In this document: one piece after another, positions 44,021 through 52,624 of the stretch
Numbering within the stretch: the first letter of the stretch is position 1
Layout of the letters: the number at the start of each line of letters is the position of its first letter
Source: WTFY01 sp965203725
Lineage (GTDB): Bacteria; Pseudomonadota; Gammaproteobacteria; UBA4575
Length of the DNA: 64,000 bases
Assembly: GCA_965203725.1 (NCBI GenBank)
Contig: CBDBDH010000001.1
Span: 744,001-808,000, forward strand
Direction: 5' to 3'
The notes under the pieces: generated by a model
Database searches by the model: none
What the model saw: only the letters and a program-made list of their open reading frames with translations
What the model was told of the DNA's origin: nothing
Position numbers and translations under genes: made by a program

Positions 44021-45298
44021 ATGCCACAGTACGAACGACCCCAGATTTCCACGTTGCTCCATCGCCTGGGCGAAAAGCCCCAGTTGCTCACAATTGTGAC
44101 CGGACCGCGTCAGACAGGCAAGACCACGCTGGTTCGCCAAGTGCTTCGACAGCAGGACCGGCCCTCTCACTATGTAGCTGTCGACGAACCGGACCGCGCC
44201 ACCCCTACCCCTACCCCAGACTTGGGTGGCTCGACCCCTGAACTAGGGAGCCCGCCGGACATTGTGCTCAACGGCCCAAAAGACACTCGGTGGCTGGTCC
44301 GAATCTGGGAACAGGCACGAATAGCTTCCGAACGTTCTGCCCAGGGCTTTGTCCTTGCGATCGACGAGATCCAGAAAATCCCGAACTGGTCGGAGACGGT
44401 CAAGGGGCTATGGGATGCGGACCGGCAACAGGACCGCCCCCTGCATGTCATTCTGCTGGGCTCCGCCCCGTTGCTCATGCAGCAGGGGCTAGGCGAAAGC
44501 CTCGCCGGCAGGTACGAAACCGTCCGTCTGATGCATTGGTCGTTCGCCGAAATGTCGGCGGCATTCGGCTTTGATCTCCAGCACTACGTCTATTTCGGGG
44601 GCTACCCGGGAGGCGTCTCGCTCGTTCCGGAGCAGAGCCGATGGCGTGCATACGTTGCCGAGGCGCTGGTTGAACCCAATATCGAGCGTGACATTCTCGC
44701 GATGCAGCGGGTAGACAAGCCTGCGCTTCTCAAGCGGCTGTTCCAGCTTGGTGCCGAATACTCCGGGCAGATCCTTTCATTCAACAAGATGCTCGGCCAG
44801 TTGCAGGATGCCGGCAATACAACGACCCTGGCCCGGTATCTTGACCTCCTGTCAAATGCGGGGCTGATCGCCGGACTGCCAAAATACGCTGCAGGGGCCC
44901 ATCGAAGAAGATCCTCCAGTCCCAAACTCAACGTGCTCAACACCGCGCTCATGGCGGTTGCGTCGGGATACACGTTTGAGGAAGCGAAGGCGGACCGTAG
45001 CTATTGGGGGCGCCTCGTCGAGAGTGCGGTGGGCGCGCACCTGTTCAATACGGGCACGCCGGAACATCACCTGCACTATTGGCGTGAAAACGACTGCGAG
45101 GTGGATTTCATTCTGACACGCGGTCGAAGACTAGTCGCCTTCGAGGTGAAGAGCGGTGCACGCAGGCCAAGGACGAGCGGGCTCGAACAGTTTACAGAGC
45201 GTTTCGATGTGCAGACAGCCGTCGTCGTCGGCGAAGGGGGCCTTTCCCTTTCAGAGTTCCTGTCGGCACCCGCCCGGGAATGGTTCGAGAACCCATGA
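44021..45298 (+). CDS. AAA_14/DUF4143 ATPase
   Basis: The 425-residue protein has Walker A TGPRQTGKTT (28-37), Walker B VLAIDEIQKI (111-120), LLGSAPLLMQQGLGESLAGR (sensor-like), a YFGGYPGG segment (~190) and a C-terminal DUF4143 part in which EVDFIL and VAFEVKSG form a PD-(D/E)XK-like signature. Residues ~58-82 are a Pro/Thr-rich insert, variable in the family. It overlaps the next gene by four bases (ATGA). It is preceded by a 42-bp palindrome. Confidence 0.85.
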   Translation: MPQYERPQISTLLHRLGEKPQLLTIVTGPRQTGKTTLVRQVLRQQDRPSHYVAVDEPDRATPTPTPDLGGSTPELGSPPDIVLNGPKDTRWLVRIWEQARIASERSAQGFVLAIDEIQKIPNWSETVKGLWDADRQQDRPLHVILLGSAPLLMQQGLGESLAGRYETVRLMHWSFAEMSAAFGFDLQHYVYFGGYPGGVSLVPEQSRWRAYVAEALVEPNIERDILAMQRVDKPALLKRLFQLGAEYSGQILSFNKMLGQLQDAGNTTTLARYLDLLSNAGLIAGLPKYAAGAHRRRSSSPKLNVLNTALMAVASGYTFEEAKADRSYWGRLVESAVGAHLFNTGTPEHHLHYWRENDCEVDFILTRGRRLVAFEVKSGARRPRTSGLEQFTERFDVQTAVVVGEGGLSLSEFLSAPAREWFENP

Positions 45299-48200
45299 CG
45301 CGCATCGTTCTGCGGACATGCCGCAAAATTGACGAGCACGACAGCCGTGACCAACCGGAAATTCAGCCCCGGCCCTTGGAGGAATGGACGGACAAGGCGG
45401 CGTATGTGCTGCTTGGCCCCCCGGGCGTCGGCAAAACCACGGTTTTCGCCCATGAAGCTGCACGCACTGGCGGGGTCCGCGTTTCCGCACGCGATTTCCT
45501 GACCTTCGACGACGCGCCCGAGTGGCACAACAAAACTCTTTTTATCGACGGGCTCGACGAGACGCGGGCAGGAACAGTCGACGGGCGAACACCCCTGGAC
45601 CGGATCCGTGCCAAACTCCACCGAATGAAGTGTCCGCGCTTCCGCCTGTCGTGTCGCGAGGCCGACTGGTTCGGTGCGAACGACCGCGATCATCTCAAGA
45701 CCGTGTCACCCGACGGCACCGTCACGGTCTTGCACCTTGAACCTCTGTCCGGTGAGGATGTCCGTCAAATCCTGTCTGAAAATTTCGAAATCGATGATCC
45801 GGAGAAGTTCATCGCCTCGGCCGAAGACAAAGGCCTTGAAGGCCTCCTGACCAATCCCCAGAGCCTCGGGATGCTCGCGGGCGCGGTCGGATCAGACGGG
45901 AATTGGCCCGGCACTAGGATGCAGGCATTCGATATGGCCTGCCGCACCCTGCTGAAAGAACACAATGAAGATCACCGGGTCGCACAGCCAGACAGCAGTG
46001 GCGTCTCCGACCGGATGGATGCCAGCGGGAGGCTTTGCGCCATACAGTTGCTGACCGGTGCCGCAGGATACTCGCTGTCCGGCAGGGATGGCGACATGCA
46101 TTTCCTTGGGCTTGACCAGGTACCGGAACCAGATCGAGCGGTATTTCGCAGCTGCCTGCAAAGCAAGCTATTCGAACACCCGGAACGGCACCGGGCGATA
46201 CCCGTTCATCGCCAGATCGCAGAGTTTCTTGCCGCTAGGTACTTGGCAGGTCTTGTCGGAAACGGACTGCCGGTCGGGCGAATCCTCGCGCTGGTGACCG
46301 GGCACGACGGCGTGGTGGTGTCCGAATTGCGTGGCCTGTCGGCATGGCTCGCGGCCCACAGCAAACCTGCACGGGCGGAGATCACTGCATGCGATCCCCT
46401 CGGGACGGTTCTCTACGGTGACGCCAGCGGCTTCTCGCCCGACGAAAAACGCAGTCTGCTCGCTGGCCTCCAGCACGAAACCAGCGCGAATCCGCGATTT
46501 ATTGTCACGCTGCGGCTGGATTCGCGCCTCGGCGATCTGGTCTCCTTGGACATGGAGGAAGATTGCCGCGAGATCCTGGCCGACCCGTCGCGAGAGGACT
46601 CGTGGCAATCCTTCATCGTCATCCTGATCGAGGCACTCCGGTACGGGGAGCGTCTTCCGGGACTTGCCGGCCCGCTGATGAGGTTGCTGCGCGACGACAC
46701 TTGGTGGCCGAGAATCAGGTTTCGTGCCATACAGGCGTTCCTGAGGCACCACAGGAATGACGAGGACGCCTCGGTCGAGATCAAGGCACTCACTGCCGAC
46801 GTCTATGCGGGCAAAGTGCCGGACCCCGACGATGCGCTGCTTGGCCGTCTGCTGTCCGCTCTCTATCCCGCAACAATACCGGAGACGGAGATCATGCAGT
46901 ATCTCCGCCTCCCGCGAAGACCCAGTCAATCCCCCGAGTACGAGTATTTCTGGACCGGGCACCTTCCCAAGAAGTCAGAAAGACACCAGCTTGCCGTGCT
47001 CCTTGACGAATTTGCCGATTGCAACGCTCTACTGCTCGCAGAAGACAGGCCCTACGGACTTCCCGTTTTTTTCCTCCGCCGGCTGCCCTTGAAGCTCCTC
47101 GCGCGATTTCTTCGATTGTCCGGGGATGAGGTGGACCTGGCCTGCCTGTTTCGCTGGCTGGGAACGGCCGCGAAGGCAGGCGACTGGACAAACGACCCAA
47201 ACTTCGGTCGAACGGTATCCAAAGATATTCGAGAGTGGCTCGAGAACCACCCCGACGCGTGGAAGGCCCTGCTGGCGATGGGCCTCAAGGAGTGCGTCGA
47301 GCGATCGGAATGCGACGAATCATGCGTGCTCTCCCACTGCATGTACACAGAAAAGCGTCTCAGACTGCTTGGTGCCGCATGGCCGCCGGATTTCGGTCTC
47401 TGGTGCATTGATCAGGCGCTCCTTGCCGAAGACACGAACGCGGTCGAGTGGCTTTTGGGCGAGGCAGCGGCATGCCTGCACCACCCCCGCCATGACGAAG
47501 GCCTTTCCCGCAAAGTTGTATCGAGGCGTCTGGCCGGACGCGAGGGTCTTGAAGGGATGTTTGACAAGAGGATGGCTGAACTTGAAGCGCGTACTTCCAC
47601 CAGGAACGTTTCCGGGCGCAGCGACCAAGACCAGCCGGGGGCCGGGCGACCGGACTGGCACGAGGATGTGAAGCCCCACGAGGACGAACTGCGTGAGAAC
47701 CGGGCCAGGCCTGCGCTTCTACACGAACTTGCCGTGGTCTATTTCGGCGGATACCTCAACGTTCAGGGCGATTCGCCTGGAGAACGGCTGAGTTCCATCC
47801 TGGCTGACGATGCGGACTTGGTCGAGGCCGTCCTGTCGGGGTTTCGCAAGACTATCAAACGGGACGATCTGCCCACGGACCGGCAGATCCTGCGCCTCGG
47901 AACCTCGAATCGCACGGATCACCTTGCCCTTCCATTCATGGCCGGTCTGGAGGAAATAACCAATGCCGTGCCCTCCGGCGGGGCTGATATCGACGAAAGG
48001 CTTTTTCGGCGGGCTCTGGCGATTCACTACACCGTGCCCATGTGGCCGAGCGCGCGGCATCCTGCAGACCATCCCCCGCGCTGGTACAGCAGGTTGCTAT
48101 CCAGTTGCCCCGACCTCGTTGCCGACGTGCTGGTGCGCTCCGTTCTCTCCAAACTGCGCAATGGTGCAGAGTCCCCTGCTGGCCTCCATGAACTGGCTCA

Positions 48201-49464
48201 TTCCGCAGACCATGCGCGCGTGGCCCGGATCGCCGCGATACCGCTTCTCAGGCGATTTCCCGTGCGCTGCACATCGGGCCAGTTACCGAGCCTGAGCCAT
48301 CTCCTTCTGGCAGCCAGGCGCCACTGCGATGTTGATCTGCTTCTTGATCTGATCGGCGAGAAGCATGCCCATCGCGGCATGAACGTGGCGCAACGCGTCC
48401 ACTGGCTTGTCGCCGGCTTGTGCATAGCGCCCGAAACATACGTCGACCGGCTGGAGGCCTACGTCGGTGCCCGGGAACGCCGCACCCGTTCGCTGGCAGA
48501 GGCTGTAGCCCGGCAATTCGATCTTTCGTCCGGTCTGCAGTGCCGTCAGAGCGTACCCGCCCTGCAGGTCCTGATCCGGCTCATCGGCGCCTCCTGCAGG
48601 CCATATTCACTTGATTCTGGCTCCGGTCAGGGCGCCAAGGTCACGCAGGAGATGGATGCTGCGGACCGGGTCCGAGGCTTCATTGAGGAATTGGCAGCCA
48701 TTTCGACGCAAGATGCTTCGTGCGCTCTCAGTGCGTTGTCGTCCGACAACGATTTGCACCCATGGCGTTCCCTTCTCATGGACGCCGCCTACCGACAAAA
48801 GGCTCTCCGGCGCGAAGCTGGATTCGTCTATCGCGATGCCGATCAGGTACTCGATACACTGAACAGCGGCGCACCCGCGAATGCTGCTGACCTGGCGGCG
48901 CTGGCTCTTGCGCATTTGCACCAAATCGCACGCGACCTTCGCGGCGGCAACACGTCCGGCTGGCGCCAGTACTGGAACGTGGATCGGTACAATCGCCCGC
49001 TGAACCCGCGCCCGGAAAACGCTTGCCGTGATGCCCTGTTGTCAGATTTGCGCAACAGACTGCTGCGGCTCGGCATCAATGTGCAACCAGAAGTTCGCTA
49101 CGCCAACGACAAGCGTGCGGACATTTGTATCTCTTATGGCCACTGCAATGTGCCCGTCGAGATCAAGAGAAGCTGTCATCGTGACCTCTGGAGCGCGATT
49201 CGATCACAACTGATTGACCGCTACACCAAAGATCCGGGGACAGGAGGGCATGGCATCTACCTTGTATTCTGGTTCGGAGACACGGAGGGCTATCGGCCGA
49301 CACTGCCTGAGACGGGATGTCCGCCGGCTAATGCACGGGAACTTGAAGATCGGCTGACAGCGACGCTGTCGGTCGATGAGCAACTCAAAATTCGGATTTG
49401 CGTAGTCGATGTCGCCGTTGCCAACGAGCATGAACTCTCATCGCTGGATGAATCTCCAGGATAG
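45295..49464 (+). CDS. NACHT-type STAND NTPase with C-terminal PD-(D/E)XK nuclease
   Basis: The 1389-residue protein begins almost directly with a NACHT ATPase: Walker A LLGPPGVGKTT (39-49), Walker B TLFIDGLDET (81-90), sensor FRLSCREADW, LEPLSGEDVRQIL, NPQSLGMLAGAV, and a winged-helix motif HRQIAEFLAARYLAG. Residues ~380-1230 are a long alpha-helical repeat-like region, plausibly the sensor. The C-terminus has Asp1276 (KRADICIS), Glu1289 and Lys1291 (NVPVEIKRS), a PD-(D/E)XK site, then QLIDRYTKD and GIYLVFWFG. ATG 45295 overlaps the upstream stop; no N-terminal effector exists. Function as a defence NTPase-nuclease is inference. Confidence 0.8.
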   Translation: MTRIVLRTCRKIDEHDSRDQPEIQPRPLEEWTDKAAYVLLGPPGVGKTTVFAHEAARTGGVRVSARDFLTFDDAPEWHNKTLFIDGLDETRAGTVDGRTPLDRIRAKLHRMKCPRFRLSCREADWFGANDRDHLKTVSPDGTVTVLHLEPLSGEDVRQILSENFEIDDPEKFIASAEDKGLEGLLTNPQSLGMLAGAVGSDGNWPGTRMQAFDMACRTLLKEHNEDHRVAQPDSSGVSDRMDASGRLCAIQLLTGAAGYSLSGRDGDMHFLGLDQVPEPDRAVFRSCLQSKLFEHPERHRAIPVHRQIAEFLAARYLAGLVGNGLPVGRILALVTGHDGVVVSELRGLSAWLAAHSKPARAEITACDPLGTVLYGDASGFSPDEKRSLLAGLQHETSANPRFIVTLRLDSRLGDLVSLDMEEDCREILADPSREDSWQSFIVILIEALRYGERLPGLAGPLMRLLRDDTWWPRIRFRAIQAFLRHHRNDEDASVEIKALTADVYAGKVPDPDDALLGRLLSALYPATIPETEIMQYLRLPRRPSQSPEYEYFWTGHLPKKSERHQLAVLLDEFADCNALLLAEDRPYGLPVFFLRRLPLKLLARFLRLSGDEVDLACLFRWLGTAAKAGDWTNDPNFGRTVSKDIREWLENHPDAWKALLAMGLKECVERSECDESCVLSHCMYTEKRLRLLGAAWPPDFGLWCIDQALLAEDTNAVEWLLGEAAACLHHPRHDEGLSRKVVSRRLAGREGLEGMFDKRMAELEARTSTRNVSGRSDQDQPGAGRPDWHEDVKPHEDELRENRARPALLHELAVVYFGGYLNVQGDSPGERLSSILADDADLVEAVLSGFRKTIKRDDLPTDRQILRLGTSNRTDHLALPFMAGLEEITNAVPSGGADIDERLFRRALAIHYTVPMWPSARHPADHPPRWYSRLLSSCPDLVADVLVRSVLSKLRNGAESPAGLHELAHSADHARVARIAAIPLLRRFPVRCTSGQLPSLSHLLLAARRHCDVDLLLDLIGEKHAHRGMNVAQRVHWLVAGLCIAPETYVDRLEAYVGARERRTRSLAEAVARQFDLSSGLQCRQSVPALQVLIRLIGASCRPYSLDSGSGQGAKVTQEMDAADRVRGFIEELAAISTQDASCALSALSSDNDLHPWRSLLMDAAYRQKALRREAGFVYRDADQVLDTLNSGAPANAADLAALALAHLHQIARDLRGGNTSGWRQYWNVDRYNRPLNPRPENACRDALLSDLRNRLLRLGINVQPEVRYANDKRADICISYGHCNVPVEIKRSCHRDLWSAIRSQLIDRYTKDPGTGGHGIYLVFWFGDTEGYRPTLPETGCPPANARELEDRLTATLSVDEQLKIRICVVDVAVANEHELSSLDESPG

Positions 49465-49661
49465 GCAGGAATCGACTCATCCATCAAACCCGAGGAACCT
49501 GCTCTAACAAAGGGTCAGTCCTGCATGCTCAGCAACGCCCGGGCCAGTGTGCGTGGGCATCTGGCATACTTCGATACAGGGGATGTACTGGGCTTGTACT
49601 TGAATGCGGACTACTTGTATCTTAAAACCCGGTAGCGTTCCCGGATATTTAAGCGGCTGTC

Positions 49662-49982
49662 ATGAAACCCACAAATCTGAAGACTCGAGCGGCATTACGC
49701 GTTTCTCGTTACCGCAAAAGGATGGCATCCAGCGGTACCCGGCGTGTCGAGGTCACGATTCCCTCCCATGATGCTCCCCTCGTCAAGGCCCTCGCCGATG
49801 TCCTCCGGTCAGACGGCGCGAAAGCCGAACTCATTCGCAAGTTGCTGCATCCGGTGCTGACCACCTCTAAAGCCAAAACGGGCGCCGAACTGGTCGCGTT
49901 TCTCCGGGCTTCACCCCTGACCGAAACCGAACTGCCTATCGAGCGAGACAGGTCCTCCGGCCACTCTGCCGACTCCGGCTGA
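49662..49982 (+). CDS. Antitoxin-like protein next to a broken PIN toxin
   Basis: The 106-residue protein has basic N-terminus RAALRVSRYRKRMASSGTRR, then VEVTIPSHDAPLVKALADVL, SDGAKAELIRKLLHP, and a C-terminal acidic tail that would cover a toxin. The ribbon-helix-helix-like pattern and the PIN gene that starts in its stop codon (TGATG) identify it as a VapB-type antitoxin. It may no longer have a partner. Confidence 0.7.
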   Translation: MKPTNLKTRAALRVSRYRKRMASSGTRRVEVTIPSHDAPLVKALADVLRSDGAKAELIRKLLHPVLTTSKAKTGAELVAFLRASPLTETELPIERDRSSGHSADSG

Positions 49983-50122
49983 TGGCTTTTCTTCTCGATA
50001 CCAACATCATCCGCGAGACAGTCAGGCCATGACCTGAAAAGACTGTACTCGATTGGCTCAAGGTGCAGGCCCCAACCGACCTGTTCCTTGCCTCGCAAAC
50101 CATCGGATATCTCGTTCACTGA
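49982..50122 (+). pseudogene. VapC PIN-domain toxin remnant
   Basis: MAFLLDTNIIRETVRP is the start of a PIN ribonuclease with its first catalytic Asp. TGA follows at codon 17 (50030-50032); reading on gives PEKTVLDWLKVQAP and ASQTIGYLVH before another stop at 50120. The rest of the domain and its other acids are absent. Dead toxin. Confidence 0.75.
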
Positions 50123-50154
50123 AATCGCAGTGTTGTACACATTAGTACCCGCAC

Positions 50155-51096
50155 CTAGCAACCGAAGCGTAGCCCCCGGAGATCATGGGCATTGATAAAG
50201 TCATGCGCCGGCAAGGGTTTTCCTCCCGGCAGCTGCAAACGATCAATACCCAGGGTCCCCTCACCGGTGGCCACCTCGATCCCTTTTCGGGCCTCAAGTA
50301 CCGTCCCTGTCGGCTCATCCGCTTTTCGCGCCAGGGGATGGGCTTCCCAGATGCGCACCCTTTGCTCCTCGAGGTAGGAATAGGCCACCGGCCAGTCATT
50401 GAAGGCACGGACCTTGCGCTCGATCTGGATTGCGCTTTGCTGCCAGTCGATGCGCGCCTCGCTCTTGTGGATCTTCGGAGCGAAGCAGACCTCCCCTGAG
50501 TCCTGGGGCTCCGCCCCGAACTTCCCGCAGGCCAGCCCGTCCAGCACGCCCGCCAGTTCGGCACAGGCCAGTTGCACCAGACGTGTGCGCAAGCTGGCCG
50601 CCGTCTCCTTCGTGCGAATCCTGCAGCGTTTTTGATGCAGGATGGGCCCGGCATCCAGGGCCTCGACCATGCGCATGAAACTGATTCCGGTCTCCTGGTC
50701 CCCGGCCAGCAGGGCATGCTGGATCGGGGCCGCCCCGCGCCAGCGCGGCAACAGCGAGGTGTGAATGTTGATGCAGCCCAGTCTCGGCGCCTCCAGTGCG
50801 GCTTGTGGCAAAAGCAGTCCGTAGGCGAAGACCAGCATCACATCGGCGTGCAGTCCGGCCAGCTGCGCACATTCGTCTTCATCAAAACGCTTGGGCTGGC
50901 GCACCGGCAGGCCCGCCTCGCAGGCCAACGCCTTGACCGGGCCGGGGCGCACCTTTCGGCCACGCCCGGCCGGTCGGTCGGGCTGGGTGTAGACGGCAAT
51001 GACGCGGTGCTCGCTTCGAAGCAAGGCCTGCAGGGTCGTCGCAGCAAACTCCGGGGTGCCCGCAAAGACGATGTCAAGGGCGCTCGATGCGGGCAT
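50155..51096 (-). CDS. fmt: Methionyl-tRNA formyltransferase
   Basis: The 313-residue enzyme formylates initiator Met-tRNA using 10-formyl-THF. DIVFAGTPEFAATTLQALL at the N-terminus, the catalytic set NIHTSLLPRWRGAAPIQHAL (Asn, His) and GDQETGISFMRM (Asp), and a C-terminal OB-like domain are complete. It follows def on the minus strand (32-bp gap). rsmB, the usual next gene, is absent; accessory genes follow. Confidence 0.96.
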   Translation of the reverse strand: MPASSALDIVFAGTPEFAATTLQALLRSEHRVIAVYTQPDRPAGRGRKVRPGPVKALACEAGLPVRQPKRFDEDECAQLAGLHADVMLVFAYGLLLPQAALEAPRLGCINIHTSLLPRWRGAAPIQHALLAGDQETGISFMRMVEALDAGPILHQKRCRIRTKETAASLRTRLVQLACAELAGVLDGLACGKFGAEPQDSGEVCFAPKIHKSEARIDWQQSAIQIERKVRAFNDWPVAYSYLEEQRVRIWEAHPLARKADEPTGTVLEARKGIEVATGEGTLGIDRLQLPGGKPLPAHDFINAHDLRGLRFGC

Positions 51097-51128
51097 GCGG
51101 GCTCACGGGATGCGGGGGTGTACCGCGA

Positions 51129-51665
51129 CTACAGGGGAATGGGTCGGTCCGAAGACGGCATGGCCGGTCCGGCCTTTTGTGCCTTGAGCATCTTCTTTTT
51201 CAGGCGCTCACGCTTCAAGGGCGACAGGTAGTCAATGAACAGGCGGCCCTGCAGGTGATCGATTTCGTGCTGGATGCATACCGCGAGCAGCCCGTTCGCC
51301 TCCAGGGTGTTGGCCTGCCCGTCGAGATCCAGAAACTCGACCGTGACCCGTTCTGCACGCTTGATGTGGGCGAATACCTCGGGCACCGACAGGCAGCCCT
51401 CGCGCATCTCCTCCTCGCCGTCGCGCTCGATGATCTTCGGGTTGATCAGGCAGCGTGGCTCGTTCTTGTCTTCCGAGACGTCGATGACGGCAATTTGCTG
51501 CAGGATGTTGACCTGGGTCGCGGCCAGTCCGATGCCCGGGGCGTCGTACATGGTCTCGAGCATGTCCTCGGCCGTCTTTCGAACGGCATCATCCACGACT
51601 TCCACCGGACGGGCCTTGCGGCTCAGTCTCGGGTCAGGAAAGTGCAGAATCTCCAGTAACGCCAT
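51129..51665 (-). CDS. def: Peptide deformylase
   Basis: The 178-residue metalloenzyme removes the formyl group from nascent proteins. GIGLAATQ, REGCLSVP and IQHEIDHLQG, the three metal and active-site motifs, are all present. I chose ATG 51665 (MALLEILHFPDPRL); a longer start adds an unrelated leader. The C-terminus is Lys/Arg-rich. Co-directional with fmt, as in most proteobacteria. Confidence 0.95.
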   Translation of the reverse strand: MALLEILHFPDPRLSRKARPVEVVDDAVRKTAEDMLETMYDAPGIGLAATQVNILQQIAVIDVSEDKNEPRCLINPKIIERDGEEEMREGCLSVPEVFAHIKRAERVTVEFLDLDGQANTLEANGLLAVCIQHEIDHLQGRLFIDYLSPLKRERLKKKMLKAQKAGPAMPSSDRPIPL

Positions 51666-51905
51666 CGTGTTTGCGGATGTGTATGCTCGGAACAGTCCCC
51701 GGTCCAATTCAGGGCTCGGGCCAACCTAAAGTCCAGTGACCGCCCAGTCTAGCAAATTTTTTGCATAGCCAAAGGGGTTAGAAAATGGGGCTGTGAATAC
51801 GATTTGCCATCAGGCAAGACAAATTTTGGGGGCGACTGATAGATAAGTATCAATACCTATCAAATATCGAGAAATTGACATTTGATGTGCGCTTGCAGCC
51901 TAGTC

Positions 51906-52304
51906 TCACTCCTGCACGTGTTCCCTGAACCACTCAGCAAGAGCGGATTCGTTCACTTGTCCGCTGGCCACGCGCTCCACCAGCCGGACGGCATCCACAG
52001 GTTCAAATTGAAGGCGGTGCCCGTGATCGGCAAGGAACAGGCGTGAGACGACCCAGGCGGTGCGCTTGTTGCCGTCTGCGAACCCGTGGTTTCGGGCAAG
52101 GCCAAAAAGATGGCTTGCTGCCAGTTCCAGCGCATCTGGGTCATCGTACGCAGCACGGTGTACGGGGCGCGCCAGGGCGGATTCAATGGCTCCCTGGTCA
52201 CGGATGCCATCCACGCCACCATGCTCTGTGATCTGGCGCTCATGTACTGCCAGGACGAGAGGTAGTGAAATCCAGTGCCACGAACCCGAAGGGCCAGCCG
52301 TCAT
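51906..52304 (-). CDS. doc: Doc/Fic-family toxin
   Basis: The 132-residue protein has the Doc active-site motif HGFADGNKRTAW (~73-84). LPLVLAVHERQITEHGG, IRDQGAIESALARPVH and HLFGLARN are also Doc-like. Doc phosphorylates EF-Tu. Its ATG overlaps the stop of the upstream AbrB-type antitoxin by four bases. The true start could be slightly internal. Confidence 0.85.
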   Translation of the reverse strand: MTAGPSGSWHWISLPLVLAVHERQITEHGGVDGIRDQGAIESALARPVHRAAYDDPDALELAASHLFGLARNHGFADGNKRTAWVVSRLFLADHGHRLQFEPVDAVRLVERVASGQVNESALAEWFREHVQE

Positions 52305-52528
52305 TTTGCCAGGGCTCGCAGCACCTCACGGTCATCGTGCATGATCTCCTCGGCGAGTGCTATCTGCCGGGCAAACTCCGGAGAATAGGGGGTCAGCCGG
52401 TAGCCCCCGTCTGGGGTTTCTGTCAAGTAGAGCGTATCCCCTTTCTTGACCCTCAGTCGTGCCATGGCTTCCTTGGTGAGGATGATGCCGGAAGATGCGC
52501 CGACCGTGGTCACTTTGAATGAAAGCAT
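52301..52528 (-). CDS. AbrB/SpoVT-type antitoxin
   Basis: The 75-residue protein has an N-terminal swapped-hairpin AbrB domain (VTTVGASSGIILTKEAMARL, RVKKGDTLYLTETPDGGYRL) and a short C-terminal helical tail (FARQIALAEEIMHDD) for toxin binding. Doc is classically paired with Phd; here the partner is AbrB-like. It is preceded by a perfect inverted repeat. Confidence 0.85.
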   Translation of the reverse strand: MLSFKVTTVGASSGIILTKEAMARLRVKKGDTLYLTETPDGGYRLTPYSPEFARQIALAEEIMHDDREVLRALAK

Positions 52529-52538
52529 GGAAATTTCC

Positions 52539-52568
52539 TCTTCTATATAATCTTGATTATATAGAAGA
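52539..52568. promoter_or_regulatory. Operator of the AbrB-Doc module
   Basis: Perfect 14-bp inverted arms (TCTTCTATATAATC and GATTATATAGAAGA) with a 2-bp spacer lie 11 bp upstream of the antitoxin ATG. Expected for autoregulation by the AbrB-type dimer. Confidence 0.7.
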
Positions 52569-52624
52569 ATGGCACGACCGCCAAGCGAGTGCTTGAACCC
52601 ACAAGCCCGATCCGGACAAACTGC

